Shown: positions 11,049 to 22,615, counted from the first letter of the stretch. The stretch: 64,000 bases of DNA from Cristatella mucedo (GCA_009760855.2 WPIO01000082.1:1565501-1629500), one strand, 5' to 3'. Made by a program: numbers and translations. Notes: generated from the sequence alone by a model not told the origin.

Positions 11049-11436
11049 GCTGGCTAGCCCACCCACTGACTAACGAGCTTAGTGTTCTTAGCAATTGGAG
11101 CAAAATCTGTATAGGAGGAAAAATAAAAAAGTGCTTCAAAGCTATAACATTTTTGGCTGGCTCTCCTCATTCGAGACCTGTCAGCTTGGATTGACTTTCA
11201 TGGCGTCAATCTTCATAGGAGCATACTTCCGGCTGCATGCACGCTTGACTCCAATGTTGGGGAGGGATAATTACTTAGCCCTGGGCATAGGCTTACCCGA
11301 AGACACTCAGTGACTCGGTTTGGTCTGCGATGGTTATGAAACGAGGAATGATGCTTTCAGATGCTGACTTTGATATAAATTTCGTCACCGGACTTTTGAT
11401 GCAAATGAAACAGTGCATATGATTCTGCGTTAGGTG

Positions 11437-11785
11437 ATAATAATAAAACGCATTAAAGCATCCTGAAAAGAACTAAATCTCTTTGTAGGCTCTTTACTTA
11501 GGCTGCAGAGGAATCATGTCGACTGGTTAGTAATAGCGCGAGCAGTAGTTGCACACGTAACCACACAAAAGACAATTCGCACGGACCCAGAAAATAGTGT
11601 GAGGAGCAGAGTCTACTATAGCGTATTTTTAGATGCCAGCAACTCAGGGGATTTCATGACGTCAGTCAGGAGTGATTTACAGGCTTAGGGAGCATACAAA
11701 CTAATGGCACCGTTTCCAAAGATTTGAGGTTGGTTAGATGCATAGCTAAATGAGTTGTTTCAGGAGAGCTGGCGGTACAATGTTC
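11437..11785 (-). mobile_element. LINE A-related 3' end, antisense
   Basis: The copy begins with an (ATT)-type tail on the - strand (gataataataaaacgc on +), followed by a diverged 3' hairpin (aactaaatctctttgtaggc). Further on, cttagggagcatacaaacta and gtttccaaagatttgaggtt match the antisense of the C-terminal coding block seen in the copies at 41.5 and 50.1 kb. Confidence 0.65.
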
Positions 11786-11823
11786 AGTTCGATTGGCAAG
11801 TAGTTCTGCTTGGTAGGCCGGTG

Positions 11824-11909
<86 letters not shown>
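11824..11909. repeat. (GA)n microsatellite
   Basis: About 43 uninterrupted GA units. Open frames across it (Leu-Ser or Arg-Glu repeats) are artefacts of the repeat. Confidence 0.98.
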
Positions 11910-11913
<4 letters not shown>

Positions 11914-11979
11914 TAAAATGGATGAAGGGAACGTGAATTTGATAAGCTGCTTGAGGGATAGACCCACGAAATATTAAAG

Positions 11980-13829
11980 TAGCGCTAAGGTAACGTTAGC
12001 AAGCGGTTTCGCAATACGCCTCTTCCTTTGGCTGGTGGGGAGATCCAAAATGAGCGCTAATGCAGTTAGATTGATTTCGAACGCCTTGCGTCTTCACAGC
12101 CTCTGGCACAGCCCTAAGCTGACTAGCCAATTACTTCACGAACCCTGGCCACTACCTGGCGCTTAGCGGACGATTTGGCCCCAACGGACATTTACCGCAT
12201 GAAGGTCGGAAAGTCCAACTTACTTCGCTTCCCACTTCTTTTCGCCTGCGCGTTTAATTAAAATTATCATAGAGAGCAATTGGTCACGGATTTTTAGCCG
12301 CATAACTCACTGGACGCTTGTAGCTAGACGTAGGCACTCAGAAAGAGCGAACTTCCGGCGTCAATCGCTGGAATTTTTTAATTGTCTATAACCAAATTCA
12401 TACGTCGCTAATTTGATTAAGATGTAGATACGTTAGTGTACTATGTACTTCTAGAATTCAATCTTCAATATTTACATTTGTAAGACGGCGGCCGTAGTGC
12501 TCATTTGTGCCAACTGCTTCAAATGGAGGTCGCGGCTGCTGGATGCTGTGGATAGTATCCCTGCTCGAACGGGAGGTGCAAGCTGTTGGTAATGCACGCG
12601 CACACAGTGCGGCATAGTCGCTTCCGCCTACGTTATAAGCAGTCTCTCTCCTCGTGGTTGCAGTCAGGTGCTGCTGCTGCGTATGTTGTTCTACCAGACT
12701 ATGCGCGCGTGCCTGTGCACGATTCAGTGAAAGCTACAGCTACAGAGGTATTTTTAAACAGTAGCCTTGAGTGTCTTCACGCTTGCTTTACCATGCCTGC
12801 ATAAGCACGATATTCGTTTGCTTGTGCAAGCTCGATATCGTTCGCACAGTCATTAATCCTTGGGCGTTGATTTTCTTGCTGGGAGCTTTTAAGTGCCTGG
12901 ATAGAGATTAAGTTCCCTTAGGTTTCTTTAGTTCTCTTAAGAAATTGAGTACCCTTATTACTACTAGAGCTCTCTGCCTGTGAACTCGGTTTGCTAAGCC
13001 ATAGTAGAATTACATGTCTATTATACGTCATTACCGGCATACTGGTCGCCATCTGGCCGCGTGTCGCAGTGAAGGTCGGACGGACTTTCTCACTTTAATT
13101 TTAGTAGATATTGTTGCTGCTAATTGTATAATGCCAGTAGTAGCAGAGGCGATCTCAGCCGCATGGCGAGCGGGACCGCACTCGGACGGCCCATTACTTA
13201 GTCAGCGAGCAGTCGCCAAGCGATCACGCTGCTCGCTGGCTGGATTAGCTTCCGGCGAGCCGCTCGTCTAAGGAGAAAAAAGGACGCCGCGGCCGATCTA
13301 GTTGTCGAGCGCGCCTCTGAGCTGGCACGCACGCGGCTCTATCCATATCGCGGCAGCCGGAGGAGGGCATGTTGGGAGGCGTGCTGGGAAGCGACGGAGG
13401 ATCGCGTCGTCCCGAGCTCTGGCAGGCGTGCAGTCGCTGGAGCGGGGCGAAACCGTCTGTAATGCGCTCGCTGCACCGCCACGTTATTGTGCTCGCTCGC
13501 TCGCCTGCCGCCGAAAAGCTGGCATTTCTTCTTTCGAATCATGAGAGCTGCGCCGCCGGGACGAGCAGTGCCGTCAGAGCAGCGGCTGAGAGACGACTGC
13601 AAAGAGCGCTTTCATTCCACGAGCGGCGAGCGCGCGACAGCCTCAACTGCACCCGTAGCTGGCGGCATTGCACGCACTTTCTTCCTTATACTTTCCTTCC
13701 TACCGCCGGCGGTGCGAGCGGTCCTGCGAGCCATCCCTTTCTGAAAGCGCTTCCATTCCAAAGACTTTTGGCTTGTTGCTTGCTCAACTTGTTGCTCGAC
13801 GTTTCCTGGCGCGCGTCTCTTCTTTCTAG
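11980..13829. other. Intron; GC-rich from about 13.0 kb, no assigned gene
   Basis: From 12.0 to 13.0 kb I see unique sequence and a faint LINE 3' end remnant at 12835-12965 (gcctggatagagattaagtt). From 13.0 to 13.83 kb the sequence is GC-rich and open on several frames, including a 214-codon + frame from 13369 to 14013. I do not accept that frame as one coding exon; only its last part (13830 onward) has a splice acceptor. Confidence 0.35.
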
Positions 13830-13948
13830 GACTAAGTTGGCTGGTGACTACGAAGCGGATTTCTCTTCGACGAGGCCCGGCACGGCGTCCAGCAGGCGCA
13901 GCGAAGGAATGAGCAGGGGACCTAACGCCGCCGACGGCGTACTGAAAG
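13830..13948 (+). CDS. LMNTD1: LMNTD1-like gene: candidate tail exon G
   Basis: The acceptor has a strong pyrimidine tract (cgcgtctcttctttctag). The exon supplies one base, which fits the phase 2 end of the exon at 9525-9616, then 39 codons: TKLAGDYEADFSSTRPGTAS, SRRSEGMSRGPNAADGVLK. It would end in phase 1 at AAAG|GTGACG, a moderate donor. The composition (Ser/Arg/Gly, acidic patches) suits a disordered tail. There is no domain to confirm it; phase and splice signals are the only evidence, and it may simply be open GC-rich sequence. Confidence 0.4.
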
Positions 13949-14134
13949 GTGACGCGCTGCTCGAGCCATTGACGCCGGCGCCTGCTTTCTCTCAGCAGCC
14001 GCGTAGCGCCTAGTCACACACGGCTCTTCCCGCGAGCGAGTTTCACTCGTGACAGTTGAGTAGCGCGCACATTCGCTGGGTGCATACGAGATACGGGTTT
14101 GGTGGCGCGAGCCTTATCTATTCTCCTGAAACAG

Positions 14135-14265
14135 CATCTCAGGTCAGCTCTCAAGGGGTTGGGCAAGAGCAGCCTACAGTCCCAGCCCGAGCACATTTAA
14201 AACGATCGCTCGCCCCCAGTCCGCTCTGGGACATTGGCACACCGAAGTTGAGAGAGCGGAAGCGG
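14135..14265 (+). CDS. LMNTD1: LMNTD1-like gene: candidate tail exon H
   Basis: The acceptor is ttctcctgaaacag. Two bases complete an alanine codon after the candidate exon at 13830-13948, then ASQVSSQGVGQEQPTVPARA, HLKRSLAPSPLWDIGTPKLR, ERKR. The likely end is AGCGG|GTCGTG in phase 0, a weak donor; the frame stays open to a stop at 14410, so a longer or terminal exon is possible. Basic and proline-rich, with no recognised domain. RNA evidence would decide it. Confidence 0.35.
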
Positions 14266-14551
14266 GTCGTGGCCTCGCCGTCGGGCCGACACGCAATGGG
14301 CGTGCCGGTCAGCGGTGGCACTCCGCTGCGGTCGTCTCGACAGCTTTTGTCTGATCGGCCGCTTCGGGCAAGATCGATTTTTGACCACGCTCTTCTTCAC
14401 ACTAAACTTTAGATGAATTTCACTACGCATACTGAGCGATACTATTTTCGTCCTCCTGTCTTTCTAAAAGGTATCGAGGGTGCTGCGTTTGTCCCGATAC
14501 TGGGTCTCTGCAGAGATTAGGGCTTGAGTCGGGGCTGTCGTTAAGAAAATC

Positions 14552-14715
14552 CTAGCTAATTAAACAGCCTCTTTTGTATAGCGACAGAAGAGCCTTCACG
14601 GCTATCACCACCGCTTGCATCGGCGATAAAGGATCGCTCATCACAGAAATCGAACCCACGACCTCGGGACCGAGGTCGTGAAAAACAACCACCTTACCTA
14701 GTGTGCCATCACGGC
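14552..14715 (-). mobile_element. SINE1 copy, antisense
   Basis: A nearly complete copy. On the - strand the head (gcacactaggtaaggtggtt) leads into a hairpin made of cacgacctcgg and ccgaggtcgtg just before the B box (tgggttcgatttctg). The body and the aaaagaggctgtttaatt tail follow. Confidence 0.88.
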
Positions 14716-15429
14716 ACCCCAAGAATTCGCTTTTGGGGCCGTATGCGAGTGTAGTCTCATTTGACTTAATGAAAGCTCTGACCAAATCCGAAATTTAGAA
14801 TAGGGCTTTCGTACGACGATTGCCTCGCAATCTCGTTGGTGAGGTGATAGCAAAGTGATTAATCCAGACACTTTACAGCTCACAGCAGAGAATCAATAGT
14901 CATGGGGTAACTGACATGCATGGTACCAAACACGAAAAAAAAGTCCGTCGGTCAGTAAGACAGTTATTATTCAATTCAACTGGTTCTCAGATTTGACTTA
15001 CGGATTTCCCAAAACTTTCTCTGGGTTGCTTAAGCCCGGTTTCGGAAAGCTTGAGGGCGCCGAAGCCAATCTACACATCGATCCAGTTATACAGCCCATA
15101 CGCTTAAAAACTTACGACAGTCACACTAATGTAGATGCTTTCAGCATGCTGCCTGTTTCGGTAACGCCGACGTCGGTACCATTTTCGCACAAAGCCATTT
15201 TATTGCAATAAATATGCGATACTACAGCTGTACTTATTTCAAATAGACAGAGAATGGTCTAATTCGAGAAAAATTAATTTTTTTGCCATTGAGACATGTC
15301 GTGAAACTTTTGATGGACCATTTTTCGTGTAAGACCGCAGGCGTGACGAAATGGATGTACAAAAAAGAGTGCTAAATAGGTTGCACGAGTCACAGTGGAT
15401 CGCGACAAGGTCGAGAAATGCTACTTAAG

Positions 15430-15720
15430 GAGCTAAGCCAGCTATACCCTACGACGTTTGCATGAAGGCCCAAGCTCGCAGCAGCATTTGATAGGGGACT
15501 AATAGTAATAGTGTGCATTGAATCATGCACACGTACGCACGCAAAGCGTATCGGAACAAAAAAGACAAGTTAATTGGGGTGTTGAGAAAGCTGACCGGAA
15601 CAGATGCGTCTTGTCCTGAGACTTGAAGGATAGAAAAAAGTAATTGCAGGTAATGGCCGCACTCGCAAGCGAGTTCCAGACTTTTGGTGCATACGAGCAT
15701 TTTCAGTTTGTATTCACCAA
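15430..15720 (-). mobile_element. LINE family C fragment, antisense
   Basis: The - strand encodes a diverged LINE C-terminal block: pieces equivalent to KVWNSLA near 15660 and SFKSQDKTHLFRSAFST near 15580-15630, then a 3' UTR with gaatcatgcacacgtacgca (+ strand). The same 3' UTR wording recurs near 55.69 kb, so it is a separate family from A and B. Confidence 0.6.
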
Positions 15721-16152
15721 AAGAATTCGATTTATTGTGAGGTACGGCAAGATGAGTAGACGCTGAGGAGCGGATGGTTGGCGAGCTCAGTGTAGAAAGT
15801 AAGAGGTCTGATAGCTAGGCTGATGCTAAGGAGTGAACTGACCTGTAAGCCAGGCAAAGGATCTGGAAAAATCGATTCGATGCTCGATCGGGACCCGGTG
15901 AAGCTCAGACAAAGGTCAGCGGGGCCGCTCCTACCAAAGTATCCTGACGATTTAGCAGGGGGGTGGAGTGAGGCTCTCGGTCGATGAGCATGGCGAGCCT
16001 GGTAAGACGGTAAGGCTGGCTAGGTCGCTCCGGGTGGTCGCATGCGTTTGCTATTGCGCATTTGAGCTGTCGTTCTGCTTACCGAACTACAGCAGCGCCT
16101 TCCGGTGAGCTGGAGTCCACTTTCACTTTCGCCGCTGCACCGCTCGGCTCAG

Positions 16153-16249
16153 CGAGACCTTGTTCATTTCGATAGCACTTCGTCCAGCAGGTTCGGTGGC
16201 AACGGAGATATCGGCGACAGTGGCTGGTTCCAAGGCTTCGGCTGCCCAG
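16153..16249 (+). CDS. LMNTD1: LMNTD1-like gene: candidate tail exon I
   Basis: The acceptor is cgctgcaccgctcggctcag and the donor is a consensus GCCCAG|GTGAAA. It starts in phase 0, as candidate exon H would need, and ends in phase 1. It encodes RDLVHFDSTSSSRFGGNGDI and GDSGWFQGFGCP. A second strong donor (TTTG|GTAAGG at 16279) would add ten codons in the same phase. The sequence looks coding but matches no domain I know. Membership of the LMNTD1-like gene is inferred from strand, order and phase. Confidence 0.35.
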
Positions 16250-16741
16250 GTGAAACCGCCCGCCGGCACCAAAGCTTTGGTAAGGCATCCTTTTCGAGCG
16301 ACCAAGGCCGCCTGCCCAAGGCGTCGCTAATGGTCTTTGGGGTTGGAGGCTGCTGAGGAGTCAGCAGTTTCGGTTCGCTCTTCTCCTATCGCAAACGTGC
16401 TTACGCGGGAGACTCGGTCGAGTAGGTGCATTTCTCAATTAGAGGCCGAATTTGCAACGCCCTGGCAGGGCCCACAGTGTCGCCAGGGGAGATTTCGCGG
16501 ATTTTGAAGTGGAAAAAGGAAACTGGTTGTCACCCATGGCGGCCCCGAGGATCTTCCGGTGCTGATGAGAGCCTCTTTCCTTGAAAAAATACGTCGTTGT
16601 CGACGTGGCAGGTTTTGACATGGGTCTCTCAGGCAAAAAACTCTTCATTTAAGATTGCTAAACGTCCGGTTTTCTAATCTGATCGGTAAGCATTATCCCA
16701 GTGTGCCTTCGTTGCCATAAAATGAAACTGCACGAAGACCT

Positions 16742-16743
<2 letters not shown>

Positions 16744-16824
<81 letters not shown>
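16744..16824. repeat. (TA)n microsatellite
   Basis: About 40 TA units with one early interruption (tatgtata). It is self-complementary and may form hairpins. Confidence 0.97.
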
Positions 16825-16827
<3 letters not shown>

Positions 16828-17111
16828 TATTCCTGAAATGTATAAACAGGTATCACTCGCGGGTTTCAAACAATTGTTTCCCCTCTTCCTTTCTCCCGTG
16901 GCTGTTGATTGAGTAGGCAAACAGGTTCAACTCGAATTTCCTCAACGACGAAATTCGCGGAATGACCATACGGCTCTGGAGTTCTCGATTCATCCAGAGT
17001 AAAATCATCCCATCTTCGACTCCTTAATCGGATGATTAAGAATCGCTTCAGTCCAGCAGCCGATTCGTTCTGCCGATTCGTATTGGAAGCTCATCGGAGC
17101 TCAATGACCTG

Positions 17112-17190
<79 letters not shown>
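17112..17190. repeat. Compound (TA)n(TG)n microsatellite
   Basis: About 24 TA units switch directly to about 14 TG units. The same switch is seen at 31.0 kb and, in reverse complement, at 48.7 kb. Confidence 0.97.
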
Positions 17191-17192
<2 letters not shown>

Positions 17193-17344
17193 GTATGTAC
17201 GTATATTATACACTCTCTCTATATGCATATGCATGCAAAATATATACAGGTAAATGTTAGTATTATGATATTCATATATCCATTTAGAACTTTCTATGCC
17301 AGCTCTGTAAACACATATGCGTATATATAGACATATTTAGTGCT

Positions 17345-17560
17345 AGGAGGAAAAAAGCTAAAAACCCACCTGCTGCTTCACACAGTATATGCTCCAACCT
17401 CGTGAATGGTCTTTTACGCACTTGTATGCACTTTTACGAATAGCGTGCTGACAGTATCCATTGGCTTACATCTTTTCCATCATATTTAATGCTCTAGAAA
17501 GAGATTTAGTTAAATTATGGCGCTATACAGTTTTTTATAATTATTATTCTTATACTACTT
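17345..17560 (+). mobile_element. Diverged LINE A 3' end
   Basis: Traces of the LKTHL block (gctaaaaacccacctgctgc) and a 3' UTR are followed by a decayed hairpin (gctctagaaagagatttagt ... tggcgct) and an att-rich tail. Confidence 0.6.
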
Positions 17561-17787
17561 CCTCTTTATAAAGAATATTTTTCTCGGGCTTAAATAGAAG
17601 TGCTTCAGCAGATATGTTCTGTCGAAATTTTCTTATTGGGATCTGATTCTCCACGAAGCGCCTCTTTACATTTTGTCGCTTCGCGGAGTCAACAGGCTCG
17701 GTCACCGCTTTTTAAGTAGAGGAACGATTAAGCTGAACGATCATAGCTGAACTGTTCTAGTGAGCCAGCCCGATCGTTGTATTTCAG

Positions 17788-17898
17788 AATGGAGCAGCAG
17801 CCAAATACAGACAACCGTCGCCTTTCTACTCGCCACTGCAGCAGCAGTTTGCCAAAGCCAGCGATGAGCGCAACACGTCGCTTGTCCACTTCGCGTGA
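17788..17898 (+). CDS. Candidate terminal exon with stop (LMNTD1-like gene?)
   Basis: The acceptor is cccgatcgttgtatttcag. In phase 0 it encodes NGAAAKYRQPSPFYSPLQQQ and FAKASDERNTSLVHFA, then TGA, with good codon choice. AATAAA signals follow at 17898 and 17962, so this looks like a 3' terminal exon with a short 3' UTR. It is on the strand of the LMNTD1-like gene and could be its end. However, candidate exon I ends in phase 1, so either a small exon is missing between them or this exon is read in another frame or belongs to another gene. Confidence 0.4.
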   Translation, partial: NGAAAKYRQPSPFYSPLQQQFAKASDERNTSLVHFA

Positions 17899-17961
17899 AT
17901 AAACATTTCCAGTCATCAGACAACAGATCTGTGCAAGATTTTGCGGCGTGCCTTTATTTTC

Positions 17962-17967
17962 AATAAA
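17962..17967 (+). terminator. Polyadenylation signal AATAAA
   Basis: Canonical hexamer about 65 bases after the stop of the candidate terminal exon. Another AATAAA overlaps the stop at 17898-17903. It marks a plausible end for the + strand gene. Confidence 0.4.
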
Positions 17968-18893
17968 TTGTGTACCCCTAATAATAAAATGCAGTTAATT
18001 GATTAGCACAGCGACATTAATAGTATGACCATTCGTTTGAAGACGTGCATACCCATATATGTAAACATCATTTTGCTGACACACCCTGGAACAGCAGCGT
18101 GTGACATTGCGTCTACGTCCGAAGCTCCGCCTACTTCCTCGCCGATGCCGGGGTCATCAGGAGAGGGGCAGAGCCTGGACATGCGCGAGCTGTAGTGGGT
18201 TTTTAATCGTATGCCGTAGGACAAAGAGCCCAAACCAAAACCATTATCCTTATCAATTGAACAACACGGTGCAAGATCTCCACCGACTTAAAAAAAAACA
18301 TGGCACGGATGTGTATTTAAATTCGTCTGCCTTGTCTCTCAGTAGCTTCTCAACGTGGCCAGCGTGTTCTGTTGGCTTTCATAAAAGCGGCGCTTTCGTG
18401 AAGCCTCTATTTGAAGGCGAGTCTTGGAGCGCTTGAGTAAAATAAAGGCAATGACCAGCGACAAAGCGGTGGTCAACAAGTGAAATGCCAACATAACGAT
18501 GAAGTAGTCAGCCGTAAAAAGTTTCTGCAGTCCTGAAGGTGAGATGACGGCGGCAAGTGCTGAAAATTCATAACTTAATTAGTGAGCACCTGGGTAGGCA
18601 ATAATTCGCCTATGCACTACGACGAAACGGCAGTAGGCAAATTTGGTTAATATTTAAGCCTGTTAATAAGTGTTTCAAAGATCGTAGCAGGTGTTGGAAA
18701 TATTTCGAAGTCAGTCGGGTCTCAACAGCAATTCACTAAGGGTAGAAAATCGTTTCTTTCACATAGCACTTTCCGTAAATCGCATGCATGGCAGTCAGCC
18801 ATATTGACTCACTAAAGAAAAACGCTACTAATGCTTATAAAAACAGGGGGTGAATATAACTTCTGCACCGAATAAGAAAATACATTATTGCAG

Positions 18894-19123
18894 GACGCAG
18901 AGCAAGGCTTTACGAGTCGATGCTATCGGCTCTAGAGAAGTCACCTACGCAATGTATTAGTGACGACGGAAGCATTCGAAACATCTGCCATGCACACGAA
19001 ACCTCCGAAGCTGTTGATGCAAATATCCTGCGGCTGACAAGCGCTGGTATTTTCGCATTCGTTGATATCTACAAAGAAGACCGTGAACTAAGAGAAAGCG
19101 ACTGGCTCGCCATGTCCTTGTAA
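18894..19123 (+). CDS. Candidate coding exon, unknown protein
   Basis: The acceptor is aaaatacattattgcag. After two bases the frame reads RRARLYESMLSALEKSPTQC, ISDDGSIRNICHAHETSEAV, DANILRLTSAGIFAFVDIYK, EDRELRESDWLAMSL, then TAA. It has a balanced, charged composition and ordinary codons. A donor inside (GCTG|GTATTT near 19045) could shorten it. I do not recognise the family. It lies beyond the AATAAA at 17962, so it would belong to a different + strand gene or to an alternative 3' end. Confidence 0.35.
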
Positions 19124-19373
19124 ACGACGTGGTCAGGCACCGAAACGGTACCAAAAGATTGCCTTAAATGTGAATTCCAGCAAGTGAAATACCAAAGCTC
19201 GTAGTACTCTTAGCGCAGATATCTTGCCAGCGATAGACATACCGGCGATTGGCAAGCTCCAGTTAAAAATGGACACGTGCACGGTTAGGCCAACTGACTA
19301 AGATGTGAGCAAAGCTTAATGATGTAATCTAATGTACCTCGGACTGCAACTCCACAAAGACTAATTGGGTGCT

Positions 19374-19640
19374 GCCCAGGAGAGTTTTCTTTAGTGCAAT
19401 CAAAGCCCGTGCGTCTGCTCGCCACGTGTGCGCCGGCGAGCAGACGTCACCTCACGCAACAAAGAGAAAGTGAGGAGCATCTCTGAGCCAGGCGGCAGTC
19501 GAGGGAGTAAGGTCAACGATAATTTCTCGAGCTGACGCACTAGCCGAGCTCTTTGCTTTACCTTCGCACTGAAAGCCTCTAGCATCGCGAGAGCCATCAT
19601 AACCAGCTTCGCCGCTCAGTAGGCTTGCCTATTTGAACTC
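19374..19640 (-). mobile_element. LINE family B 3' end, antisense
   Basis: It matches the antisense of the family B C-terminus seen at 63.5 kb: the same cgcaacaaagagaaagtga run (LLREVT-like end) and the gggtgctgcccaggagag 3' boundary. Coding capacity is lost. Confidence 0.7.
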
Positions 19641-21139
19641 GGTCGGGCCAATGTCAAGGCCACTGGAGCATCAGGCTACAATTCCCAACTCCTGATATGG
19701 GACGTTGGCATGGCGATCTCAAGCCGCAGCCAGAGTCTAACAGCAATACAGACTGGATGCTAAAGCAGTGACGCAGACAGAATGGGCGTTCGCAAGCTAG
19801 CTCTGTACCCAGGCTAGGTTCGGTTGGCTGCGACCTGGCGGCTATAATGAGGGTAAGGGTCACATGCTTGGCCCGGGGTCAAACCTAGGGGGCATGGCCG
19901 GATGCGCGGTGACGTGAAGTCACCGGCGCGCTTGGGTAGGAGAAGTTGGCCGAGTAAGTCGTGGTGTTGGAGGCTCCCGGTCTCGCCGAGTTATGCACCT
20001 GGATGGTTGCAGGCCTTCTCCAACGATGCGGCCACGCACGCAAGGCGACGAGTACCCAAGGCCCGAGCCGAGCTGGATAGCACGCTCGTTGTTGAGACTT
20101 GTATATTCCGCGTTACCCATGTAGCGTGTTCGTGACCCCCCCCCCCGTGTGTTGGCGTCTTTCGGCGGAAGCTCTCGACCGTTGTGGACGTCTGCTCCGT
20201 CTATCCCAGAATACTCAGCTAGCCGGGTCTTGGACGGCGTATGCTTGTACCGGTGGGACGGAGGCCGGCGACGGTGTGACGGTGGAAGCCGACTGACCAA
20301 CTAACACGTTTGTTCGCGCTTGCTGCGTCGTCTTGCGCCCCTATAGTGTGCTTTGTTTATGACCTTCCCTTTAGACTTGTTTAGACCCCTTGTTGTTGTT
20401 GGCGCATGCGTTATTATAAAGAGGTTTAAACTGACGGCCGCTCGTCTTACCCTGGTTCAGCGGCATGGCGAGCGGCAGCGTGGCCGGAGTGTAGCGGGGT
20501 TTGTCGGGAAATAGCCTTTGACCCCTGGAACTCGGTTACAGCTCTTCGCTGATGCGGTTTTGCAGGTAGAAGCACTTTTCACCGGCGTCTAGCGCTCAGA
20601 ATGACGAGCAACGCCTTCACAGGAAGCCGCGCGGTCACTGCCTACGTCGCCTCTGCGGTTCCCTTAATGAGAAAATGCGCGCACAGAAGTCGATCTCCCC
20701 CTCGCTCTACAACAACCGAGAACTAATCGACGCCCAGGGTGGAATTAAAGTGACGCGTGCTCACTTCCGAGTGTATTTTCAACGGTATAGCCGTTTCTTT
20801 GCCAATAGGAAATCCTAGTTCGTTCACAGGTACCAGTGGTTGAATGCACGTTTCAGTAGTCACCCAGGCCTTCGCGTCCTGCACACCTCAGCTAGCAAAA
20901 GAGCGCGAGGAGAGGACGCGGGAGCTGTCCGCGAGAAATGGCGAGAAATTCCGCGAGAATTGGCGCGTCTTTGAAAGTAGTCTCTCGTGGAAGCAAGACA
21001 CGCGTAGAGCCTAATTTTTTCCCGCCGGTCTGTAGCAAGGCGTACCTGTCGGCTCCTCTCGCTTTGCTCGAATGCCTTGTGCGCGTGCGCCAGCGCCGCG
21101 GGAGCGAAGGCTCTCATCGGTGGCCGTCGCACGGCACAC
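19640..21139. other. GC-rich stretch without an assigned gene
   Basis: Unusually GC-rich from about 19.9 to 20.5 kb, with a run of about 11 C at 20139-20149 and open frames on both strands. The segment 20340-20440 (ending ttattataaagaggttt) has the look of an LTR or promoter edge, but I found no matching second LTR or primer-binding site. I call nothing coding here. Confidence 0.3.
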
Positions 21140-21238
21140 CTTCCTCTAGCTCTTCCGGAAGTGTAATGGCCACGATTCTCGTCGGCGGCGCCTCTCGGCT
21201 GCTGCTGAACAGCTGGACTCGGAACAATCTCTGCCTGT
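21140..21238 (-). CDS. Candidate phase 1-1 exon of the EGF-type gene
   Basis: On the - strand a clean acceptor (cgtaaccgcatttcag) and a fair donor (GGAAG|GTGTGC) bound 99 bases. In the frame that starts and ends in phase 1, like the two EGF exons upstream, it encodes RQRLFRVQLFSSSREAPPTR and IVAITLPEELEE. No EGF cysteines are present, so it would be a different part of the protein. The other frames are open for most of the length too, so the frame choice rests on phase alone. Confidence 0.35.
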
Positions 21239-21239
21239 C

Positions 21240-22610
21240 TGAAATGCGGTTACGATATCTTCCGAGTCCAGAGAAACACAATCCCGTGGCAATTAATGCT
21301 GAAAAAAGTGTTTCACACGGCACCCTGAGGCGTTCTAGTAACCCGTCGGACTCTCGGAACCAAATGCTTCAAGAGTCTCCGGTAAAGAAATTGCTAGCAC
21401 GCTGTGGTTCGTGTTTCTGTACGATGTGCATGATACTAGATCACTGGGCTCGCCGGCACTCGGCCGGTGCGGGCAGACTGGTAGAGCTTCCCCACCAACC
21501 CAGGGTCGAACAACTGGTGGATGTGGTCTAGGGACGTCCTGGTGCCCAGCTGTGGTCTGGCGACTGCGATTGGTTTGGACACAGGTCAGCTTTGTCCTCC
21601 CGCTAACCCACGGGGGACGGTCGAGCAGTGGCTGGGAGGCAGTGAAGGAAGAGGGAACGCCAGCCTAGAAGAGAGCGGAGCTTCGGTGTTCTGCCTGCTT
21701 CCGTGTACGTGTTCGTTGGGAGAGCATTTAATCTACATACGATAAACATTTTAAATCGGCTCCGTCGGCTGTTAGGGAGCGTCTAATTATTGGGTAGTAC
21801 GCACTGCTAATTACCTAAAGAACGTTCAACTACGTCATTCGCGGTAGCCGAGGATCTGGACCTCAGTAGGGTCACGTGAGCAGCATCGGCGTTGAGCCTG
21901 AAGCAGCCTCCACCCCCAAAAGCCCGCCAGGATCAAACCTGGTCAATATAAAACAAACGTACCCGTTGCGATTGGAGACGCGCGTTGGGCAGCTTGCCTT
22001 CGGCTTGCGGTTTCGAGGTATTTGTCCAGAGGGGGCAAGCATTTTTGCCAAGATAGCGGCGAACAGGCTGCTTGGCGGCTCAACTTCAGCGAGCACGCTC
22101 AGCGTCGGCTTCCAAGGGGCGGTCGGTCATTTTTGCTTGTGGCGATAATATTTTTAGATTTCTTAAGAGGTCATTATATTTAGCTAGTTCTAAAGTCGTC
22201 TGTACAATGAGCCGGCTTTGGCGCACAGCTTCAGGTTCGCACGATTTGGAGGGTTCACACTTCTTTTCCGTGTGTCGGAAGAGGCTTCAGGGCGTCGTAT
22301 TTCTAAAAGTTCTGACCTATTCGCACGAACCTCTTTCATTGGTTAGCCTTCGCTGCATCCCTATAGACGACTTCCGACGCTCTTGCTGCACTCGAGCAGG
22401 CCCGCTGTTTCGCATCCCGATCGCCGTGCAGCGCTAGCAGCTACAACAGGCTCACAGACGAGCAGTCAGCAGCCGAAGGTCGAGGTCATGCGGCCGAGGT
22501 CACGGGAAGTGGATGCTAAGGCGGCAGCTACAAAGCTGAATTGTAAGAAGACAGCTACAGTTCAAATGGCATGAAGACAGGTCCTGCTGCGGAGTGCTCT
22601 AGTTTTTTAA
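21240..22610. other. No confident gene
   Basis: Long open frames occur on + (20938-21531, 22072-22437), but they lack splice-bounded domain content and look like compositional openness in GC-rich DNA. Probably intron of the - strand gene. Confidence 0.35.
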
Positions 22611-22615
22611 CTTAC

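Larger units (their letters stand above)
14420..16150. other. Intron-like stretch with SINE1 and LINE C
   Basis: Holds an antisense SINE1 (14552-14715) and an antisense LINE C fragment (15430-15720). The rest shows no exon signals that I can support. Confidence 0.45.

Noticed and set aside
13369-14013. 214-codon + frame in GC-rich DNA as a single gene
   Set aside because: Low-complexity Arg/Ser/Ala sequence with no recognisable domain. Only its last part has a splice acceptor, and that is listed as a candidate exon.
15449-15700. 83-codon - strand protein
   Set aside because: It is a LINE family C fragment read partly out of frame.
18080-18185. Possible - strand exon (SRMSRLCPSPDDPGIGEE...)
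   Set aside because: The acceptor is fair, but the phase does not follow from the leftward EGF-type gene (phase 1), and the required frame has a stop.
20938-21531. 197-codon + frame
   Set aside because: GC-rich open frame without domain content. A better splice-bounded exon candidate lies on the opposite strand at 21140-21238.
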